Shown: positions 60,958 to 64,000 of the stretch, piece by piece
Numbering within the stretch: position 1 is the first letter of the stretch
Layout of the letters: each line of letters opens with the position of its first letter
Source of the DNA: Croceibacterium_B sp963811255
GTDB taxonomy: Bacteria > Pseudomonadota > Alphaproteobacteria > Sphingomonadales > Sphingomonadaceae
Reading direction: 5' to 3'
DNA: 64,000 nt
Assembly (NCBI GenBank): GCA_963811255.1
Contig: CAWEQI010000003.1
Span: 186,001-250,000, forward strand
Position numbers and translations under genes: made by a program
Notes under the pieces: model-generated
Seen by the model: only the letters and a program-made list of their open reading frames with translations
Database searches by the model: none
What the model was told of the DNA's origin: nothing

Positions 60958-61545
60958 TCAAGTCTTCGCATAGAGCGCCGCCTCGGCGGCGCGGCGGCGG
61001 ACAAGTCCCGGCAGCACGTTGCGCCCGGCGTGGACCCATTTGCCGAACTCCTTGGCCGCTTCGGCAAACTTGCCCTGATTGTGCAGTTTGGTCAGCGTCG
61101 CGCTGGCGATCGCGCCGGTGTTGTACTGGAAGCTGACCAGCGCATCGAACTGGTTCTGGGTCGTCGGCGCGTCGCCGATCGCCCCGCTGACCTGGTCGGC
61201 GTAGCGCTGCATGTCCGCGGCGAACCGCTCGTCGCATTGCGCCTGGGTCCAAATCACGCCGCGCTTGACGTCCGGGCCGGTCGAGCCCCAGCCGATCGTC
61301 CAAGGGTCGCCGCCGGTGCCGGGGTCGGGGTAGGCATCGAAACGGCCGTCGGCGCGGGCCTTTTCGCACCCTTCGAAGCTCTTGATCAGTTCCACGCCCG
61401 CCTGCCCGAGTGTGCGCGATCCGGCCGGGACGCGCGGCATTTCCGCCGACACGCCGCCGGGCAGCGACCCCTCGGCAAGCTCGATCGCGGCATCGAGCTT
61501 GTCGACGTCCGCCTGAGTGAAAGGCCGGCCGAGCAGCGTGCGCAC
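60958..61545 (-). CDS. GH24 phage-type lysozyme (muramidase), disrupted start
   Basis: A 195-aa endolysin-like muramidase if started at the GTG at 61545. The core IKSFEGCEKARADGRFDAYPDPGTGGDPWTIGWGST contains the catalytic Glu (about residue 58) and the WTIGWG region of GH24. A C-terminal helical part includes QFDALVSFQYNTGA. There is no signal peptide. Upstream in the same frame an ATG (61572) with an AGAGG site reads Met-Asn-stop-Lys-Pro-Ile-Phe, so the original start is cut off by a TGA at codon 3. The GTG has no Shine-Dalgarno, so expression is doubtful. Confidence 0.75.
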   Translation of the reverse strand: MRTLLGRPFTQADVDKLDAAIELAEGSLPGGVSAEMPRVPAGSRTLGQAGVELIKSFEGCEKARADGRFDAYPDPGTGGDPWTIGWGSTGPDVKRGVIWTQAQCDERFAADMQRYADQVSGAIGDAPTTQNQFDALVSFQYNTGAIASATLTKLHNQGKFAEAAKEFGKWVHAGRNVLPGLVRRRAAEAALYAKT

Positions 61546-61709
61546 GGCGTCGAAGATCGGTTTTCAGTTCATGGCATCCTCTGCGAATCACGTGTTCGCA
61601 ATATGTTCCACAAAGCAGGCGAATAGGAAAATTGAATCGCTACGGGTCGAAACTCGCGATAAAGTCACACGCATTGGGGACTTTGCCGGGGCCGTACCTC
61701 CTCCGTAGA

Positions 61710-61723
61710 TGACCTGAGGGTCA
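61710..61723. promoter_or_regulatory. Inverted repeat TGACC-TGAG-GGTCA
   Basis: TGACC (61710-61714) and GGTCA (61719-61723) with a 4-nt spacer, in the divergent region between the lysozyme and the 61777 gene. A possible regulator site. Confidence 0.3.
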
Positions 61724-61747
61724 GTCGGCCGGAGGCCGGATATCACG

Positions 61748-61768
61748 CTCCTGCATCCTGAACAGGAG
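61748..61768 (+). promoter_or_regulatory. Hairpin sequestering the ribosome binding site of the 61777 gene
   Basis: CTCCTG (61748-61753) pairs with CAGGAG (61763-61768), which overlaps the strong AGGAGGGG Shine-Dalgarno (61764-61771). An alternative stem CCTG/CAGG (61757-61766) also exists. Shares CGCTCCTGCA with the hairpin at 2419-2428. Confidence 0.4.
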
Positions 61769-61776
61769 GGGCAAGC

Positions 61777-63036
61777 ATGACCACCGTTCTGCGCCGCGCA
61801 GCCTTTTGCGGAACAGCCGTCGCTCTCACGCTCATGGCGATGCCGGGTGCGACGCAGACGTCGACCGCGCCGATCGCCCGCTACACGATGGATGCGGGGA
61901 CCTTGTCGGGGATGGCCGCCATGGCCGCGGCCGGGTCCGGCGGCAACCCGCTGGCAGCGCTGCGCGGCGGCGGCGCGGCGCACCAGCTCGAGCTGCGCCT
62001 CGGCTCCTCGCGCGCACCGACCGGAGCGCCGTCGGCCGATCATTTCATGCCCGCGGGCGCCGGCCTCGGTACTTCGGTGCCGCTGGTAACGCCGACGCGG
62101 CAGGTGGAAAGAGGGCCGGAGGGTCCCTCCGGTCCACCGCAGACGCGGCAGATGCCCAGCGCCAAGCTGTACCTGTTCTGGGGCTGCGGCGAGCACGCCG
62201 GCCCCGGCCAGCCGGTGGTGATCGACTTTTCGAAGATGGCGAAAGGGCAGGTTCCGCCGGGCCTGTTCGCCTCGCCGATCAACGTGCCCGAGGCCTGGCA
62301 GGTCACGCAGGAGAACAGTAGAACCTTCGGCGAATGGCCCAATAGCAAGGACGCCAAGACCATCCCTGCCTCGGCCTCCCTGCTCGGCGATCACCGGATC
62401 GCCGGCGATTACTCCCCCGAGATTTCATTTCACCTCGATCACGATTTCATGCCGCCGCTGCAGCCGCGTTCGTCGCCGATGGCGAGCGGCGCCTACGGTG
62501 TGACCTGGAACGGCCTGCCTGAGGCGACCGGTTACTATGCCTGGGCGATGGGCGCGAAAGACGCGGGCCGCGGGCAGCCGACCGAGATGGTCTGGTGGAC
62601 CTCTTCCGCGACCAAGCAGTTCGGCGGACCGCTGTCGGACTGGCTCTCGCCTGCCGCCGTCGCTCGGCTAGTCGCCGCCAAAACCGTCATGCCGCCGAGC
62701 CAGACCAGTTGCACCATACCGGCTGAAGTCCATAAGCTGGGCGGTGACAACATGATGGTCCAGCTTTACGGCTACGGGCCGGAGAGCAACTTCGCCTATC
62801 CCCCGCGCCCGAGGGCCAAGGGCGCTGTTTGGCATCCCGAGTGGATCGCCCGGGTCCGCTTCCGCTCGAATGCGATGGTCCTGCTGAACATGCCCGACAT
62901 GAGCGGCTTCTCCACGCTGGAAAACGAGGGCGGCGATCAGGCGAACCAGGACGAGCAATCGCCGCAGCCGAGCGCCAAGCCCAAATGCCATGGCCTCAAG
63001 GGCATCGCGATGCGTGCGGCGGGGCTGTGCGAGTAA
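61777..63036 (+). CDS. Secreted protein of unknown function
   Basis: A 419-aa protein with a signal peptide (about 1-26, ending PGATQ). The mature part is Gly/Ala/Pro-rich at the front, then holds LYLFWGCGEHAGPGQPVVIDF, YYAWAMGAKD, VWWTSS and VRFRSNAMVLLNMPDMSGF. The tail has Gln/Pro/Ser-rich low complexity and a final LKGIAMRAAGLCE. I recall it as a conserved sphingomonad protein but know no function. The start has a strong AGGAGGGG site, sequestered in a hairpin. Confidence 0.8.
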   Translation: MTTVLRRAAFCGTAVALTLMAMPGATQTSTAPIARYTMDAGTLSGMAAMAAAGSGGNPLAALRGGGAAHQLELRLGSSRAPTGAPSADHFMPAGAGLGTSVPLVTPTRQVERGPEGPSGPPQTRQMPSAKLYLFWGCGEHAGPGQPVVIDFSKMAKGQVPPGLFASPINVPEAWQVTQENSRTFGEWPNSKDAKTIPASASLLGDHRIAGDYSPEISFHLDHDFMPPLQPRSSPMASGAYGVTWNGLPEATGYYAWAMGAKDAGRGQPTEMVWWTSSATKQFGGPLSDWLSPAAVARLVAAKTVMPPSQTSCTIPAEVHKLGGDNMMVQLYGYGPESNFAYPPRPRAKGAVWHPEWIARVRFRSNAMVLLNMPDMSGFSTLENEGGDQANQDEQSPQPSAKPKCHGLKGIAMRAAGLCE

Positions 63037-63074
63037 GCTTAGACCAGGGTTTCACTCTGCGCCTGCAAACGGAA

Positions 63075-63104
63075 GGGGGCGCCCGGATCGCTCCGGACGC
63101 CCCC
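63075..63104. terminator. Terminator between the 61777 gene and glnA
   Basis: GGGGGCG (63075-63081) with CGCCCCC (63098-63104), plus CCGGA/TCCGG inside and a 4-nt loop. Convergent genes, so it may serve both. T-runs are short; on the glnA side TTCCGTTTGC follows. Confidence 0.7.
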
Positions 63105-63127
63105 CTGCTTGCCTCTGCGATCAGCGG

Positions 63128-64000
63128 TCAGGCGCTGTAATACATGTCGAATTCGGCCGCCGTGGGGGTCGTCTCCCAGCGGCTGACCTCTTCCCACTTC
63201 AGTTCGAGATAGGCGTCGAGCTGATCCTTCGAGAACACGTCGCCCTTGAGCAGGAACTCGTGGTCGGCCTGGAGCGCCTCGAGTGCCTCGCGCAAGCTGC
63301 CGCATACGGTCGGCACTTCGGCCAACTCGGCCGGCGGCAGGTCGTAGAGGTTCTTGTCCATCGCCTCGCCGGGATGGATCTTGTTCTGGATCCCGTCGAT
63401 TCCGGCCATCAGCAGCGCGGCGTAAGCGAGGTAGGGATTGGCCAGCGGATCGGGGAAGCGGAATTCGACCCGCTTGGCCTTTTCGCCCGCCCCGTAGGGA
63501 ATGCGGCACGAAGCCGAGCGGTTGCGCGCCGAATAAGCCAGCAGCACCGGCGCCTCGTAACCCGGCACCAGCCGCTTGTAGCTGTTGGTGGTCGGATTGG
63601 TGAACGCGTTCAGCGCCTTGGCATGCTTGATCACCCCGCCGATGTAGTAGAGGCAAGTGTCGGACAGCCCGGCATAGCCGTTGCCGGCGAACAGCGGCTT
63701 CCCGCCGTCCCAGATCGACATGTGCGTATGCATGCCGCTGCCGTTGTCGCTCTTGATCGGCTTGGGCATGAACGTCGCCGTCTTGCCATAAGCATGGGCG
63801 ACCTGCTGCACGACATACTTGTAGATCTGCATGTGGTCGGCGGTCTTGACCAGCGTGTCGAAGGTCAGGCCGAGCTCGTGCTGCGCCGGCGCCACTTCGT
63901 GGTGGTGCTTGTCGCAGTTGAGGCCCATCTCGATCATCGTGCTGACCATCTCGCCGCGGATGTCCATCGCGCTGTCGACCGGCGGCACCGGGAAATAGCC
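63128..64000 (-). CDS. glnA: Glutamine synthetase type I, C-terminal part (truncated by window edge)
   Basis: About 290 C-terminal residues of GlnA. It shows HHEVAPAQHELGL and NGSGMHTHMS in the catalytic part, then the beta-barrel LANPYLAYAALLMAGIDGIQ. The adenylylation loop NLYDLPP is present, so it is a GSI-beta type enzyme controlled by GlnE. The frame runs on beyond 64000. The family C-terminus ends in MYYSA. Confidence 0.95.
   Translation of the reverse strand, partial: GYFPVPPVDSAMDIRGEMVSTMIEMGLNCDKHHHEVAPAQHELGLTFDTLVKTADHMQIYKYVVQQVAHAYGKTATFMPKPIKSDNGSGMHTHMSIWDGGKPLFAGNGYAGLSDTCLYYIGGVIKHAKALNAFTNPTTNSYKRLVPGYEAPVLLAYSARNRSASCRIPYGAGEKAKRVEFRFPDPLANPYLAYAALLMAGIDGIQNKIHPGEAMDKNLYDLPPAELAEVPTVCGSLREALEALQADHEFLLKGDVFSKDQLDAYLELKWEEVSRWETTPTAAEFDMYYSA

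Overview
The window looks like a chromosome segment of a GC-rich alphaproteobacterium, most likely a sphingomonad (Sphingomonadales). By eye it is roughly two-thirds G+C. The evidence is an Atp12-type F1 assembly chaperone, an HSD10-like dehydrogenase, an ispH-thrB-rnhA operon, an argS-SPOR-nagZ-scpAB-tatABC block, a bpt-tamA-tamB block and Caulobacter-style cpa/tad pilus genes. The genus cannot be fixed from sequence alone. Coding is dense, with many 4-nt ATGA/GTGA overlaps. I saw no rRNA, tRNA, CRISPR array, insertion sequence or prophage.

Layout. 0-2.3 kb: end of an Mla/MCE-type lipid transport operon (ATPase, MlaD, lipoprotein), then a small Gly/Tyr-rich exported protein. 2.9-6.2 kb: a minus-strand operon of RluA-type pseudouridine synthase, PaiB-like protein, HAD phosphatase, small membrane protein and Atp12. 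6.4-11.4 kb: rpsU, an FKBP isomerase and gatC-gatA-gatB, with an AbrB/PIN toxin-antitoxin pair inserted between gatA and gatB. 11.4-15 kb: an orphan gene and two MFS transporters. 15-17.6 kb: clpB behind a good RpoH-type promoter. 17.6-21.8 kb: a PadR-headed minus-strand operon with a membrane protein, an S41 protease and a penicillin-binding-type serine hydrolase. 21.9-22.3 kb: the only long gene-free stretch, holding six phased repeats. 22.3-25.8 kb: an M50 protease with CBS domains, an SDR dehydrogenase, MTA phosphorylase and a MarR regulator with an apparent operator.

25.9-33.2 kb: cpaA-B-C-D-E-tadB-tadC on the minus strand, without cpaF (tadA) or a pilin gene. 33.3-36.4 kb: an alpha/beta hydrolase with a non-canonical start, an FAD oxidoreductase, a DUF296 protein and a PEBP-like lipoprotein. 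36.4-38.9 kb: ispH-thrB-rnhA. 38.9-48.9 kb: a lipoprotein, argS, a SPOR protein, a P-type ATPase that splits the usual block, nagZ, scpA, scpB and tatABC. 49-52.2 kb: a 3-hydroxyisobutyrate dehydrogenase-like enzyme, threonine ammonia-lyase and bpt. 52.2-58.6 kb: tamA-tamB. 58.6-61.6 kb: a minus-strand group of envelope proteins (cupredoxin lipoprotein, fasciclin lipoprotein, His/Gly-repeat protein, GH24 lysozyme whose apparent original start is followed by a stop). 61.8-64 kb: an unknown secreted protein and the C-terminal part of glnA.

Most promising leads: the repeat array at 22081-22244, the toxin-antitoxin pair coupled to essential gatB, the duplicated promoter element of the PadR operon, the incomplete pilus locus, and the nonsense codon in the lysozyme gene.
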